Shown: piece after piece, positions 24,738 to 33,350 of the stretch | Position numbering within the stretch: the stretch's first letter is position 1 | Layout: each line of letters opens with the position of its first letter | Source: JAOZTV01 sp965371805 | GTDB taxonomy: Bacteria; Acidobacteriota; Aminicenantia; UBA2199 | Reading direction: 5' to 3' | Assembly: GCA_965371805.1 (NCBI GenBank) | Contig: CBDUZW010000037.1 | Coordinates: 1-46,400 of the forward strand | Length of the DNA: 46,400 bases | The notes under the pieces: model-generated | The model's input: the letters and a program-made list of their open reading frames with translations, nothing else | What the model was told of the DNA's origin: nothing | Databases searched by the model: none | Translations under genes and position numbers: made by a program

Positions 24738-25329
24738 AAAATTCAATCATTTTTTTTATTGCTTTTGCTCTATGAGAAATATTATTCTTAATCTCAATAG
24801 ATAACTCAGCAAATGTTTTTTTTAATGGAGTATAGTAAAAGAGAGGATCATATCCGAATCCGCCTTCTCCCCTCGGCTCTGCAAGTATTGAGCCTTCCAC
24901 TGTTCCCTCAAATGTCTTTATAAGTTTTCCGTTTATTGATATTGAAACGACAGTTATGAATCTCGCAGATCTATTATTAATGTTCGATAGTTTCCCTATT
25001 AACTTTTCATTATTCTTTTTATCTGTAGCGTCAACTCCTGAGTACCGTGCAGAATAAACACCAGGGTGACCATCTAAAGCATCAACCATCAATCCTGAAT
25101 CATCAGCTATCGTAAGCCTCTTGGGTGAGAGTTTGCTATAAAACAATGATTTTCCTATTGCATTTGAGGCAAATGTACTGCCGGTTTCTTCAAATTCGTC
25201 TGAGATATTTAAGTCATTTAAGGATTTTACATCAATATCCAGCCCTGTATTTTTGAGCAGTTTTAATATTTCTCTAACTTTTCCCTGATTTTTTGTTGCG
25301 ACTAAAATATTGTTTGGAAGATGCAGCAT
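24724..25329 (-). CDS. rdgB: XTP/dITP diphosphatase (non-canonical purine NTP pyrophosphatase)
   Basis: A 201-residue Ham1/RdgB enzyme that hydrolyses XTP, ITP and dITP to the monophosphates, keeping deaminated purines out of nucleic acids. Motifs: ILVATKNQGKVREI, TIADDSGLMVDALDGHPGVYSARY, the GEGGFGYDPLF loop (about 154-164) and ISHRAKA (184-190). The first ATG, 2 bases after the stop of the upstream gene, lacks a ribosome site, so translation is probably coupled. It is last of the five-gene operon that begins at 28623. Confidence 0.95.
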   Translation of the reverse strand: MLHLPNNILVATKNQGKVREILKLLKNTGLDIDVKSLNDLNISDEFEETGSTFASNAIGKSLFYSKLSPKRLTIADDSGLMVDALDGHPGVYSARYSGVDATDKKNNEKLIGKLSNINNRSARFITVVSISINGKLIKTFEGTVEGSILAEPRGEGGFGYDPLFYYTPLKKTFAELSIEIKNNISHRAKAIKKMIEFFKEQ

Positions 25330-25331
25330 TT

Positions 25332-25973
25332 TTAGAAGGTTTCACTAGTAATTTCAACCACACCTTTTAATTGCATGGAACGTTCAATAAATTCTCTGTT
25401 CTTGTTTTTAGAAGTATTTATAAAGAGTTCAATAACATATCCATTTTTAGACTTTGCAAGTTTAATGTTCTTGAACTTAATTCCTAGATCAATTAGTATT
25501 TTTTTTATATCAACGACTGTGGAAGCATTTTCTTCAATGCTAATTATATATACAGAAAGGCTGCTGCTTTTTGTTTTTTTTACAAGGTATGTGATTGAAA
25601 CAGAAGAAATAATTGTGATTAGTATTGTTGTGAAAGCTAGGATGTAGAAGTCAAAACCAATAATGAAACTTGTTAATATCAGAATTAAAGCTTCTATTGG
25701 AAAAGAGGGGCCATTTTTCTCTTTAATTGAGAGAATGACGAATATGGCTATAATTATTCCAAAAAAAACAAGAAATGAAATGTATGAATTTAATGGATTA
25801 CTTTTTAGTATTATTCCAGAACTCTTGATAAAGACAGCAGACATAACTGAAGCGATTCCCAGAATTATTGTTGAGACAAAATTGTCAGTGCTGCATTTTA
25901 TTCTTTTGCTTAATAGTAATATTATTCCAAGGAAAACAGACAGTAAAAATTTTAATATTATCTCTAAATCCAT
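25332..25973 (-). CDS. MgtC/SapB-like membrane protein with C-terminal ACT-like domain
   Basis: A 213-residue protein with about four membrane helices (ILKFLLSVFLGIILLL; FVSTIILGIASVMSAVFI; YISFLVFFGIIIAIFVIL; LILILTSFIIG..FYILAFTTILITII) and a soluble C-terminal domain of about 75 residues (SVYIISIEENASTVVDIKKI ... GVVEITS) resembling the ACT-like domain of MgtC-family proteins. Direct MgtC sequence motifs are not obvious, so the assignment rests on architecture. GAGG precedes the ATG, one base after the UbiA-like gene stop. MgtC-type proteins influence ATP synthase, magnesium and stress adaptation; the role here is unknown. Confidence 0.62.
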   Translation of the reverse strand: MDLEIILKFLLSVFLGIILLLSKRIKCSTDNFVSTIILGIASVMSAVFIKSSGIILKSNPLNSYISFLVFFGIIIAIFVILSIKEKNGPSFPIEALILILTSFIIGFDFYILAFTTILITIISSVSITYLVKKTKSSSLSVYIISIEENASTVVDIKKILIDLGIKFKNIKLAKSKNGYVIELFINTSKNKNREFIERSMQLKGVVEITSETF

Positions 25974-25974
25974 T

Positions 25975-26886
25975 TTAAAAAATACCTCTAAAAATATATG
26001 CTAAAATAAAAATAATTCCCAGAAAAATAGTATAAAGTGCAAAGTAAGGGTCTTTTAATAATCTTTCAGGTTCCTCAGCTCCATCAATATCCTGAGTAGA
26101 TTTTTTTATAAACATTGAGAGATAATAGAGTATGAAAGGTAACGCAAAAAGTAATGTATAAAGGTTGTAAATAATGGCAAAATAGCTAAAAGTTAAAATA
26201 AATATTGCTGCATTAAAAAACATAAATGCAATAAGCATTTTAATACTATATCTTTTTAATGACCTTCTATATCCTGATGATTCAGATTCTGAGAGGAATT
26301 TTTTTTCTGCTACTCTTTTTCCAACCATTAGAAAATTTCCAAAGGCCCACCATGAGATAAGAAGTGAAAGTGGAGCAAAATCTCCAGAAATTATATGCCA
26401 ACCTAATAGAAAACGAATAGGATTATTTGCAGACTCAATAGTTGAATCCAATATGGGAATATCTTTAACTCTGATTGGAGGGACATTATACAAAAAACCT
26501 GCTATAGTAAGTGCAAGTAACGATATGAAGAAATTAAAATTATAATATAAATATGAAATTATGGTAGCAAAGAAAAACATTATTGTATATAAAAACAATA
26601 ATTTATTTTTACTTATTTCATTTTTTACAAGAGGACGATTTTTTTTTTGAGGATGATATGCATCAAATGGAGCATCAGTAATCTCATTAATTATATAGTT
26701 TGCAGTTGAGATGATCCATGTTAATAAAAAAGCTATAAAAAGATATAAAATTGAAATAAAACGAACTGATGAAAAACTCTGATCAAGAAGTACAATTGCA
26801 GCAATATATCCAGGGATAATTGCAAGACTTCTAGGCCACCTGTTTAGTCTTAGTGCATCTAAATATAATAGATATCTTTTGTTCAT
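25975..26886 (-). CDS. UbiA-family transferase, DPPR-synthase-like
   Basis: A 303-residue integral membrane protein with 8-9 hydrophobic helices. The first Asp-rich motif reads NEITDAPFDAYHPQKKNRPL (67-86), i.e. N-x3-D-x3-D-x2-HP..RP, which resembles the decaprenyl-phosphate phosphoribosyltransferase branch (Rv3806c-like) more than quinone prenyltransferases; the second motif region has DSTIESANNPIRFLLG. DPPR synthases join PRPP to polyprenyl phosphate as the first step to arabinofuranose or ribose lipid donors. Membership in UbiA is firm; the substrate is inferred. Its ATG overlaps the stop of the methyltransferase gene (4 bases). Confidence 0.82.
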   Translation of the reverse strand: MNKRYLLYLDALRLNRWPRSLAIIPGYIAAIVLLDQSFSSVRFISILYLFIAFLLTWIISTANYIINEITDAPFDAYHPQKKNRPLVKNEISKNKLLFLYTIMFFFATIISYLYYNFNFFISLLALTIAGFLYNVPPIRVKDIPILDSTIESANNPIRFLLGWHIISGDFAPLSLLISWWAFGNFLMVGKRVAEKKFLSESESSGYRRSLKRYSIKMLIAFMFFNAAIFILTFSYFAIIYNLYTLLFALPFILYYLSMFIKKSTQDIDGAEEPERLLKDPYFALYTIFLGIIFILAYIFRGIF

Positions 26887-27818
26887 TTTTTCTCACTTTG
26901 TTTTTTTATTAGATTCAAGTTTTCAGATTCGTTTATTTTTCTGGCATAAATCTCCCAGGAGTCAAAAAGTTGTAATTTTATGTTGATTTTTTTTAAAATG
27001 ACCTGAAGTTTTGTTGAGTTTTTCAATTTTGGGAAGATTCTTGTTAAAATGTAAAAAAGAGAGAAATTCCATGTATATCTTTTTTTCTTTATAATTTCGT
27101 AATTATTATTTCTCAAAAGATATTGTATGGAACTAAGGTTAAAGAAATTAATATGGGCAATTCTATAATGCCACCATTTTCTTTTAAATATTTTTGCTGT
27201 AATACTGTCAATATCAGGGGTGACAATTACTAAAATACCTTCAGCTTTAATAAATTTATCTATATTTTTAATGAATTTATCAGGATCTACTAAATGTTCA
27301 ATTATATCAAGAAGAGATATAACTGAATATTTATCATTTGACTGATAATTCTCAATAATACCATTAAAAATCTTTATGTTAAATTTTTTATTTGCTTCTG
27401 AAACAAGATATTCAGATGGTTCAATACCTGATATTTTATACCCTTCTTTTTTTGCAATATTTAGAAAAATCCCACTAGCTGCGCCAATATCCAATATAGA
27501 TTTGTCGGGTTTTTTAATTTTCTCTAACTTTTTCACAATAGAATGAAAATTTCTAGATCTGCCTTGAGCTTCCTCACTATATTCAGCATCTTCTAAATGT
27601 GAATAAAATTCAACGATACTGTCTTCTGATACATAGGGATTTGAAAAAACAAATTTACAGGATTGACATTTACAAAAGGTCCAGAGTGACCCATATGCAT
27701 TATCGGTTATTTTAAAATTATCGGAGGTTAGTGTTTCCGGATTAATACTTCCATTCTGAAATAGTTTTATATCACTGTTATTGCATAAAGGACAGGAATT
27801 TCTTTCTAATAATTTCAT
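26883..27818 (-). CDS. SAM-dependent methyltransferase with N-terminal zinc ribbon
   Basis: A 311-residue protein. The N-terminus has two Cys pairs, CPLC (9-12) and CKCQSC (about 49-54), that could bind zinc. The Rossmann methyltransferase core starts with ILDIGAASGIFLNIAKKEGY and GIEPSEYLVSEA, then VISLLDIIEHLVDPDKFIKN and GILVIVTPDIDSITAKIF, matching class I (Methyltransf_23-type) enzymes of lipid and glycan modification. The target is unknown; the overlap with the UbiA-like gene suggests a polyprenyl-lipid or glycan pathway. No ribosome site is evident; the upstream nuclease gene ends 25 bases before the start. Confidence 0.85.
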   Translation of the reverse strand: MKLLERNSCPLCNNSDIKLFQNGSINPETLTSDNFKITDNAYGSLWTFCKCQSCKFVFSNPYVSEDSIVEFYSHLEDAEYSEEAQGRSRNFHSIVKKLEKIKKPDKSILDIGAASGIFLNIAKKEGYKISGIEPSEYLVSEANKKFNIKIFNGIIENYQSNDKYSVISLLDIIEHLVDPDKFIKNIDKFIKAEGILVIVTPDIDSITAKIFKRKWWHYRIAHINFFNLSSIQYLLRNNNYEIIKKKRYTWNFSLFYILTRIFPKLKNSTKLQVILKKINIKLQLFDSWEIYARKINESENLNLIKKQSEKK

Positions 27819-27843
27819 TTACTATTTAATAATATATCATAAT

Positions 27844-28623
27844 TTACAATTTTTTTCCAACTGAATTATAGTCTTTACATAAAATTTTATGATCACAATA
27901 ATTACAGGCATAGGACTCATTTTTATAAAAATTTCCTTGTTTTATATTTTCAGCTATATAAGAAATGATTTTTATCATTTTTTCAAAATCATCATTCTCG
28001 AATTTTACATTAATATCCTGGTATTTAATGTTTTTATCATTTTTTGAATAAAAAACCTTAAATTTAAGACTGGAAACTGAGCTTTCAAAATTTTTTTCGA
28101 ATAAATATTTGTAAATAATTGTCTGCAGTCTGGAGTATTGAACTCTACTTTTTGACCATTTTGCCGTTGATGTCTTAAAATCAGAAAGGCTAAAATCTTC
28201 TTCTACTATATCTATAACCCCTTTTAGCTCAATATCTAATTCAGGAATTATAAAGGATAATTTCTTCTCAATCATGAGAGGTTTTAGTGTATGAGCAATT
28301 TCATTATAAAAAAAATGGATAAAAGAAATTCCTTTTTTTAAAGTTAAAGCTTTCGTTTCGATCCAGTTTACTTCATTGCTATTGACTAGATCGTTAAAAA
28401 CAGTTTTAAATATGGTAACCAATTCTTTTTCGGAGGTATTTTTTCCATTAATTTGATTATTTAGATATTTCTCAAGTGCTTCATGAAAAGCAGATCCCAA
28501 TATTAGTTTGTCATTTGAATCAGACTTAATTTCTTTTATATAATTGAAATAATATTTTAATGGACAAGACTGATAAATTCTAACTTGATTGTATGAGAGA
28601 TAATTTCTTGGCAAGTTTGACAT
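27844..28623 (-). CDS. PD-(D/E)XK nuclease with probable Fe-S cluster (AddB/Cas4-like)
   Basis: A 259-residue RecB-like nuclease domain. It starts LSYNQVRIYQSCPLKYYFNY with Cys20, then GSAFHEALEKYL, the core LDIELKGVIDIVEEDFSLSDFKTS (Asp-x-Lys active site) and SRLQTIIYKYLF (QxxxY). Three C-terminal cysteines (240, 243, 249; YACNYCDHKILCKDY) complete the one-plus-three pattern that binds a [4Fe-4S] cluster in AddB, Cas4 and similar nucleases. There is no cas1/cas2, helicase or CRISPR array nearby, so it is a stand-alone nuclease for DNA repair or an unknown process. It heads the operon to rdgB. Confidence 0.85.
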   Translation of the reverse strand: MSNLPRNYLSYNQVRIYQSCPLKYYFNYIKEIKSDSNDKLILGSAFHEALEKYLNNQINGKNTSEKELVTIFKTVFNDLVNSNEVNWIETKALTLKKGISFIHFFYNEIAHTLKPLMIEKKLSFIIPELDIELKGVIDIVEEDFSLSDFKTSTAKWSKSRVQYSRLQTIIYKYLFEKNFESSVSSLKFKVFYSKNDKNIKYQDINVKFENDDFEKMIKIISYIAENIKQGNFYKNESYACNYCDHKILCKDYNSVGKKL

Positions 28624-28671
28624 TTATTGTATAGATATTATATAACTTCTAAAAATAAATTATATTTTTTA

Positions 28672-28693
28672 GAGACGCAATTTTTTGCGTCTC
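28672..28693. terminator. Stem-loop after rpsT without T-tract
   Basis: GAGACGCAA (28672-28680), a 4-base T loop and TTGCGTCTC (28685-28693) form a perfect 9-bp stem 4 bases beyond the rpsT stop. On the minus strand it is followed by TAAAAAATA rather than U residues, so it is not a classic rho-independent terminator; it may protect the 3' end or pause polymerase. Confidence 0.55.
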
Positions 28694-28697
28694 AACA

Positions 28698-28958
28698 CTA
28701 TCCCTTTTGAACCAATAAAGTTAGTCGAGATTTATATCTTGAGCCTGTCTTTTTATGAATAGTACCTTTTGTTACAGTTTTATCAATAGTAGAGAGTACC
28801 TCTGATAAGATTTTTTTACCATCTTCAACTTTACCATCTTCAATGAGTTTTTTCAAATTTTTGATTTTATTTCTCATTTTTGACATATTCATTTTATTAA
28901 TAATTCTCTTTTTTTCGTCTCTTTTATACTTTTTTACTGCAGATTTATGATTAGCCAT
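28698..28958 (-). CDS. rpsT: 30S ribosomal protein S20
   Basis: An 86-residue basic protein starting MANHKSAVKKYKRDEKKRIINK and containing KTVTKGTIHKKTGSRYKSRLT, diagnostic of S20, which binds 16S rRNA early in small-subunit assembly. The start at 28958 has a strong GGAGGAATTAATT ribosome site; an in-frame ATG 45 bases earlier is not needed and lies in the leader. The TTGACA-N17-TATTAT promoter at 28995-29023 drives it. Confidence 0.97.
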   Translation of the reverse strand: MANHKSAVKKYKRDEKKRIINKMNMSKMRNKIKNLKKLIEDGKVEDGKKILSEVLSTIDKTVTKGTIHKKTGSRYKSRLTLLVQKG

Positions 28959-28994
28959 AATTAATTCCTCCAAAACCAATGTTTTTAATACTGT

Positions 28995-29023
28995 ATAATA
29001 CATTTAATTTCAATTTTTGTCAA
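28995..29023 (-). promoter_or_regulatory. Promoter of rpsT
   Basis: On the minus strand TTGACA (29018-29023), a 17-base spacer and TATTAT (28995-29000): near-consensus sigma70 type, about 36 bases before the rpsT ATG. Confidence 0.75.
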
Positions 29024-29089
29024 TATGTTCTATTGTGTAAATCATTTTTTTTACTGTTTCGAAATCTTTAAACAAGATATGTTATATGT

Positions 29090-29095
29090 TATAAT
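29090..29095 (+). promoter_or_regulatory. -10 box close to the start of the nucleoside kinase gene
   Basis: TATAAT (29090-29095) lies 8 bases before the ATG at 29104 and no ribosome site is present. TTTAAA (29067-29072) at 17-base spacing is a weak -35. The spacing fits a leaderless transcript. Confidence 0.45.
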
Positions 29096-29103
29096 TAAAT
29101 GTA

Positions 29104-29745
29104 ATGGATAGGTTTAAATATATTGCAGTTGAAGGTTTGATAAGGTCAGGGAAAAGTGAATTGGTCCAGTTATTGTCAAATAAATTTAATAGTAAAACTA
29201 TATATGATAATAGAGACAACCCATTTTTTAATAGTTATTTAAAAGCTGTAGTAAGAGGGGACGACGCTCTTTCCCTGAAAACACAACTAATATTTTTATT
29301 AAACAGATATAATCAACAAATTGAGTTGGACCAGAAAGGCCTATTTCAAAAAATAACGATCAGCAATTACATTTTTGAAAGAGATGGAATATATGCTCAT
29401 TCCGTATTGAAAAATGATGATGACCTAAATATTTATAAAAAAATTTATTCTCATTTTTTAAGTAATATAATTGTACCCGATCTAGTTATATATCTCCAAA
29501 TATCTTTTGCTGAGATGTTGAAAAGGATCAGCCTTGTAGAAAATGAGATCTATAGAGATGTTCCAAATGAGTATTGGCGTGAGATATTCGAGGCATATAA
29601 TTATTTTTTCTTTAATTATAAACGATCACCCTTATTGGTTATAAATGTAGAAAAGGTAGACTTTAATGATCCAAGGTATTTAAAAAATCTTATTGAAGAG
29701 ATCAATAATCATAAAAATGGTGTAAAATATTATGCTCCTGCATAA
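29104..29745 (+). CDS. Deoxynucleoside kinase-like P-loop protein
   Basis: A 213-residue kinase of the dCK/dGK-like fold. The Walker A motif is VEGLIRSGKSEL (about 9-20); later segments ISNYIFERDGIYAHSVL and IVPDLVIYLQISFAEMLKRI follow the family order (ERS-like region, then the PD-LIYL strand and lid). Such enzymes phosphorylate deoxynucleosides for salvage. The canonical ERS/DRS catalytic Arg motif appears as FERDG, so function is likely but the substrate cannot be read. It is first of a same-strand run with the HPt gene 31 bases downstream. Confidence 0.78.
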   Translation: MDRFKYIAVEGLIRSGKSELVQLLSNKFNSKTIYDNRDNPFFNSYLKAVVRGDDALSLKTQLIFLLNRYNQQIELDQKGLFQKITISNYIFERDGIYAHSVLKNDDDLNIYKKIYSHFLSNIIVPDLVIYLQISFAEMLKRISLVENEIYRDVPNEYWREIFEAYNYFFFNYKRSPLLVINVEKVDFNDPRYLKNLIEEINNHKNGVKYYAPA

Positions 29746-29776
29746 TTTGGTTTTTACTATTTAATAGGAGGAGAAT

Positions 29777-30070
29777 ATGAAAGAAAAAAATTCTGAAGAA
29801 ATATTCATAGAAGAATTAAAAAAAGAATTCTTTGAAAAGACCGCGGATAATTTAAAAAAAATGCTGGAGTTGTATGAAAACAATGATTATATAGCAATCA
29901 GAAGAATTGCACATGATATAAAAGGAACTTCAGGTATTTTTAATATGGGAAGAGGATCAGAGATCGGAAGTGCGTTGCAGGATGCCTGTGACATAGAAAA
30001 AACAGATAATATAAAAGAGTTAATAGATCAGATGATTTTATATATGAGAAGTGAAGGAGTTATAATTTAA
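29777..30070 (+). CDS. HPt (histidine phosphotransfer) domain protein
   Basis: A 97-residue single-domain four-helix HPt protein. The phosphoacceptor histidine is His46 in RRIAHDIKGTSGIFNM, with the conserved Lys-Gly three and four residues later. It relays phosphate between a hybrid kinase and a response regulator, neither of which is encoded here. AGGAGGAG precedes the ATG. The pfkB-family gene follows after 52 bases and may be co-transcribed. Confidence 0.85.
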   Translation: MKEKNSEEIFIEELKKEFFEKTADNLKKMLELYENNDYIAIRRIAHDIKGTSGIFNMGRGSEIGSALQDACDIEKTDNIKELIDQMILYMRSEGVII

Positions 30071-30122
30071 TTTTAAATACTAATCTATGAAATTAAATTA
30101 ACTAATAATGAGTGGAGGAAGA

Positions 30123-31106
30123 ATGAAAAAAATACTTGGAATGGGAAATTCTCTTGTTGATATTTTAATTAAATTGGATGATGATAAATATTTAACTGAT
30201 TTGAAATTGGATAGGGGAAGTATGACTCTTGTAGATAAATCGAGGATGAATGGTATTCTGGATAGCACAAATGGTCTTGGATATAGAAAATCGTCTGGAG
30301 GATCTGCTGCAAATACTATTAATGGACTTGCAATCCTTGGCGCTGGTACCGGTTTTATCGGTAAAGTAGGAGATGATGAATTTGGATTATTTTTTGATTC
30401 GGATATGAAGAGTAATAAGATAAATACAACTCTTTTTAAAGGGGAAGAAGAAACGGGGAAGTGTGTTGTGTTAATATCTAAAGATTCAGAGAGAACTATG
30501 GCAACATACCTTGGCGCCGCCATTGAACTTTGCGGCCAGGATCTTACTGAAGATTTATTTATAGGTTATGATTTTTTTCATGTTGAAGGCTACTTTGTTC
30601 AAGACAAAGATCTTTTAAATAAGGCTCTTGAGTTTGCAAAAAAGATTGGATTAAAAATTTCCATTGATCTCTCAAGTTATAATATTGTTGAAGAAAACAG
30701 AGAATACTTTAAAGAGATAGTAGCGAAATATGTTGATATATTGTTTGCAAATGAAGAGGAGGCTGAGGCCTTTACTGAAAAAAATGAACATAAATTATGT
30801 CTGATGGAGATGGGTAAGCTTTGTAAAACTGCAGTTTTAAAACTTGGTAAAGATGGATCTATGATTTTAAAAGATGATAAAATTTATAATATAAAACCAG
30901 TAAAGACAAAAGCTATTGACACAACTGGAGCAGGAGATCTTTTTGCTGCAGGTTTTTTCTATGGATTAGTAAATGAGTACTCAATCGATATTTGTGGACA
31001 GATTGGTGCATTACTTGGGAAGAATGCTGTTGAAGTTGTTGGGGCAAGAATGAATGACAAAAGATGGGATAATATTAGAGCCGAAATTTCAAAGATAGTA
31101 AATTAA
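30123..31106 (+). CDS. PfkB-family carbohydrate/nucleoside kinase (adenosine-kinase-like)
   Basis: A 327-residue ribokinase-fold kinase. The substrate motif is KSSGGSAANTINGLAILG (about 57-74) and the anion-hole motif DTTGAGDLFAAGF starts at Asp266 with catalytic Asp272. YLGAAIELCGQDL and FHVEGYFVQDKDLL resemble the adenosine kinase/PfkB group of Bacteroidota-type genomes. The start at 30123 has GGAGGAAGA; an in-frame ATG 15 bases upstream is part of the ribosome-site region. Its TAA overlaps the next ATG by one base (TAATG). Substrate (adenosine, ribose or a hexose phosphate) is not certain. Confidence 0.88.
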   Translation: MKKILGMGNSLVDILIKLDDDKYLTDLKLDRGSMTLVDKSRMNGILDSTNGLGYRKSSGGSAANTINGLAILGAGTGFIGKVGDDEFGLFFDSDMKSNKINTTLFKGEEETGKCVVLISKDSERTMATYLGAAIELCGQDLTEDLFIGYDFFHVEGYFVQDKDLLNKALEFAKKIGLKISIDLSSYNIVEENREYFKEIVAKYVDILFANEEEAEAFTEKNEHKLCLMEMGKLCKTAVLKLGKDGSMILKDDKIYNIKPVKTKAIDTTGAGDLFAAGFFYGLVNEYSIDICGQIGALLGKNAVEVVGARMNDKRWDNIRAEISKIVN

Positions 31107-33343
31107 TGATAAAATTAATAAGATCAGATAGCATTATAATAAAAAAAAATGATCTTATTCATGATATAGATAAATTTAAAAAACAAATTAGAACTAATTC
31201 TAATATAGTTTCTGTTTTAGTGAATGATTCGGAAACGGTTCTTCTTGATAAAGAAAATTCATATTTAAATATATTTAACAAACAAAACAATTTTGTTAGA
31301 AACGTTGGCAGTAGATTAGGGTATTCATCTGATAAAACAAAAAGACGAATAGGTTTTGAATTTCCTGAAGATCTCATTTTATGCGGAGATAAAATTATTA
31401 TTTCCGATTCTGGGAACAATCAACTTGTTCTACTTACAAAAAAGTATAATTATATTAATACTATAAAGTTACCTGACTCTCCTTTTAAATTTATTTATTG
31501 CAAAGATGATCTTCTAATAGTATCTGATTACTTTAGATCTGTTTTTTTCATTTCTATAAAGTTTGGATATATAGGAAAACTCCTTTTAAATCAATTTGTA
31601 GATTTTTATACAGTAAGGATAGAAAACGATAAAGCAATTGTTGTAGATGAGTTGGGAGATATATTTGATATAATTATCGAGACTACAGATATTATTGAAA
31701 TCGCAGAAAGATGTAATAATAAAAAAATATTAATGGAGATGTTTTTAGAAGATAATAAGAAGGATAATAGAGACAATCTTAGAGCTTTAGTAGAAAATGA
31801 TGATCGGCTGATCCTGAAATATATAAAAAGAACTGATGACGATTATTTTAATATAAAGATATCTGTTTATATTAATATTAAGATTGATACAATTTTTAAT
31901 AATGATCAGGAATTAATTAAATCTATAGAGAAACTATCTTTAGAATTCTTCTTCATATATAAAATATTGAACACAAAAGGTGACCAGGAAGCAGGAAATC
32001 TGATTAAAGAACAAAGAATATTTAAAATATTTGAATTAATAAAATTGAGAAGAGAAAAATTTGAAGAACTTTTATTTATTAAAAATGCAATTATAAATAG
32101 GAAACCTTTAATTAGTTTATTTGATACGGCACTTGGAAAAAGAAAATCTGAGGTTGAAAAGAATATAAATATTGTTTTTTCAAAGATTAAATTGGAAAAA
32201 GACAAGTTAGATGATGAAGATTTAGTAAATGTAATTTCTGAATACTGGTTATTATATGATGAAATGAAAATGTTATTTCCTGATTTAAGAAATGACAGTT
32301 TAAAAATAAATTTACTCAACCGCATGTTTTTAAACAATATACTTAAAGATTTTTATTTCAATGTGGCCTTACTTTACCTGGATAGTAGTGAACTTGAAAA
32401 ATTCTACTCTTATGCAGAAAAGGAGCTTTTTTTATATTCTGATAAATTAAGTATCATGTTCCGGTATGTGGATATACTGATCTCACAACAGAATTATGAG
32501 AAAGCCCTGAAGGTATTAAGTAGAAATATTGATAAGAATAAAGAATGGATGAACTATCGATACTATAAAATCTATAAAGCAAAAAATGAGCCGGAAAAAG
32601 CATTCTTCTTTCTTAAAAAAGAATTAGAACTTTTCCCCTATAAGAGTGAACTTATTCCTGAATTATTGAGTTTTAACATGTTAAAAAAGGATGAAATTGC
32701 AAATATAATAAGTGGCTTAGAAAATAATGATGAGCAGATAATAGATTCAAATTTCAATACAGCAATGTCCTTATTTGAGGTTGGAGAAGAGGAAAAAGGA
32801 GAGATATTTCTAGATAAAGAGCTTGATCTATTTCCTGAAAATAGAAAAGCAGTATTATTAAAAATGAGATTATTTCTAAAAAAAATTCCGAATATTTCAT
32901 ATCAGAAGGGGATTAATAACTTTCAAGTGTTGATGAATTATTTAAAAACAATCTCTGATGAGTTAAATATTGAATTAATTAATTTCTTTAGTGTTTTAAA
33001 TTTTGTACCATTACATAGTGATATTATTAAGCAATTACAAAGTCTTGATTGGCAATATCTGCCTGAATCTTTCGGCAGACAAATAGATATTTATATGTCA
33101 TTTCATAAAAATATTAAAAGGGAAAGATTGGAAATTCCGGTAGAAAAGTTTGATAATGAAATATATCTTTCATCCATATCATGTTCTTCAATTGCATTAG
33201 ATCATTTTCTCTCTGAGGCAAAGATGCTTATTGAGAAAAAAGAGATAGATAAAGGATTTGATATTATTACAACAATATTAAAATATAATCCAGGAAACAA
33301 AGATATTTTTGAGTATCTGGATTCAATTGAAACTTGTCAATAA
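31106..33343 (+). CDS. Cytoplasmic NHL-propeller/TPR protein, function unknown
   Basis: A 745-residue protein without a signal peptide or membrane helix. The N-terminal about 200 residues look like a beta-propeller with NHL-type repeats (VSVLVNDSETVLLDKENSYL; FEFPEDLILCGDKIIISDSG; LLIVSDYFRSVFFISI; KAIVVDELGDIFDII). A long helical middle follows, then C-terminal TPR-like repeats (DILISQQNYEKALKVLSRNI; NEPEKAFFFLKKELELFPYK; MSLFEVGEEEKGEIFLDKEL). It is coupled to the PfkB kinase gene by a 1-base overlap. It may be a scaffold; no enzymatic domain is visible. It ends 7 bases before a 182-bp palindrome. Confidence 0.65.
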   Translation: MIKLIRSDSIIIKKNDLIHDIDKFKKQIRTNSNIVSVLVNDSETVLLDKENSYLNIFNKQNNFVRNVGSRLGYSSDKTKRRIGFEFPEDLILCGDKIIISDSGNNQLVLLTKKYNYINTIKLPDSPFKFIYCKDDLLIVSDYFRSVFFISIKFGYIGKLLLNQFVDFYTVRIENDKAIVVDELGDIFDIIIETTDIIEIAERCNNKKILMEMFLEDNKKDNRDNLRALVENDDRLILKYIKRTDDDYFNIKISVYINIKIDTIFNNDQELIKSIEKLSLEFFFIYKILNTKGDQEAGNLIKEQRIFKIFELIKLRREKFEELLFIKNAIINRKPLISLFDTALGKRKSEVEKNINIVFSKIKLEKDKLDDEDLVNVISEYWLLYDEMKMLFPDLRNDSLKINLLNRMFLNNILKDFYFNVALLYLDSSELEKFYSYAEKELFLYSDKLSIMFRYVDILISQQNYEKALKVLSRNIDKNKEWMNYRYYKIYKAKNEPEKAFFFLKKELELFPYKSELIPELLSFNMLKKDEIANIISGLENNDEQIIDSNFNTAMSLFEVGEEEKGEIFLDKELDLFPENRKAVLLKMRLFLKKIPNISYQKGINNFQVLMNYLKTISDELNIELINFFSVLNFVPLHSDIIKQLQSLDWQYLPESFGRQIDIYMSFHKNIKRERLEIPVEKFDNEIYLSSISCSSIALDHFLSEAKMLIEKKEIDKGFDIITTILKYNPGNKDIFEYLDSIETCQ

Positions 33344-33350
33344 ACAAATG

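Noticed and set aside
27844..28623. Cas4 assignment for the Fe-S nuclease
   Set aside because: No cas1, cas2 or array nearby; the Cys pattern is shared with AddB-type nucleases.
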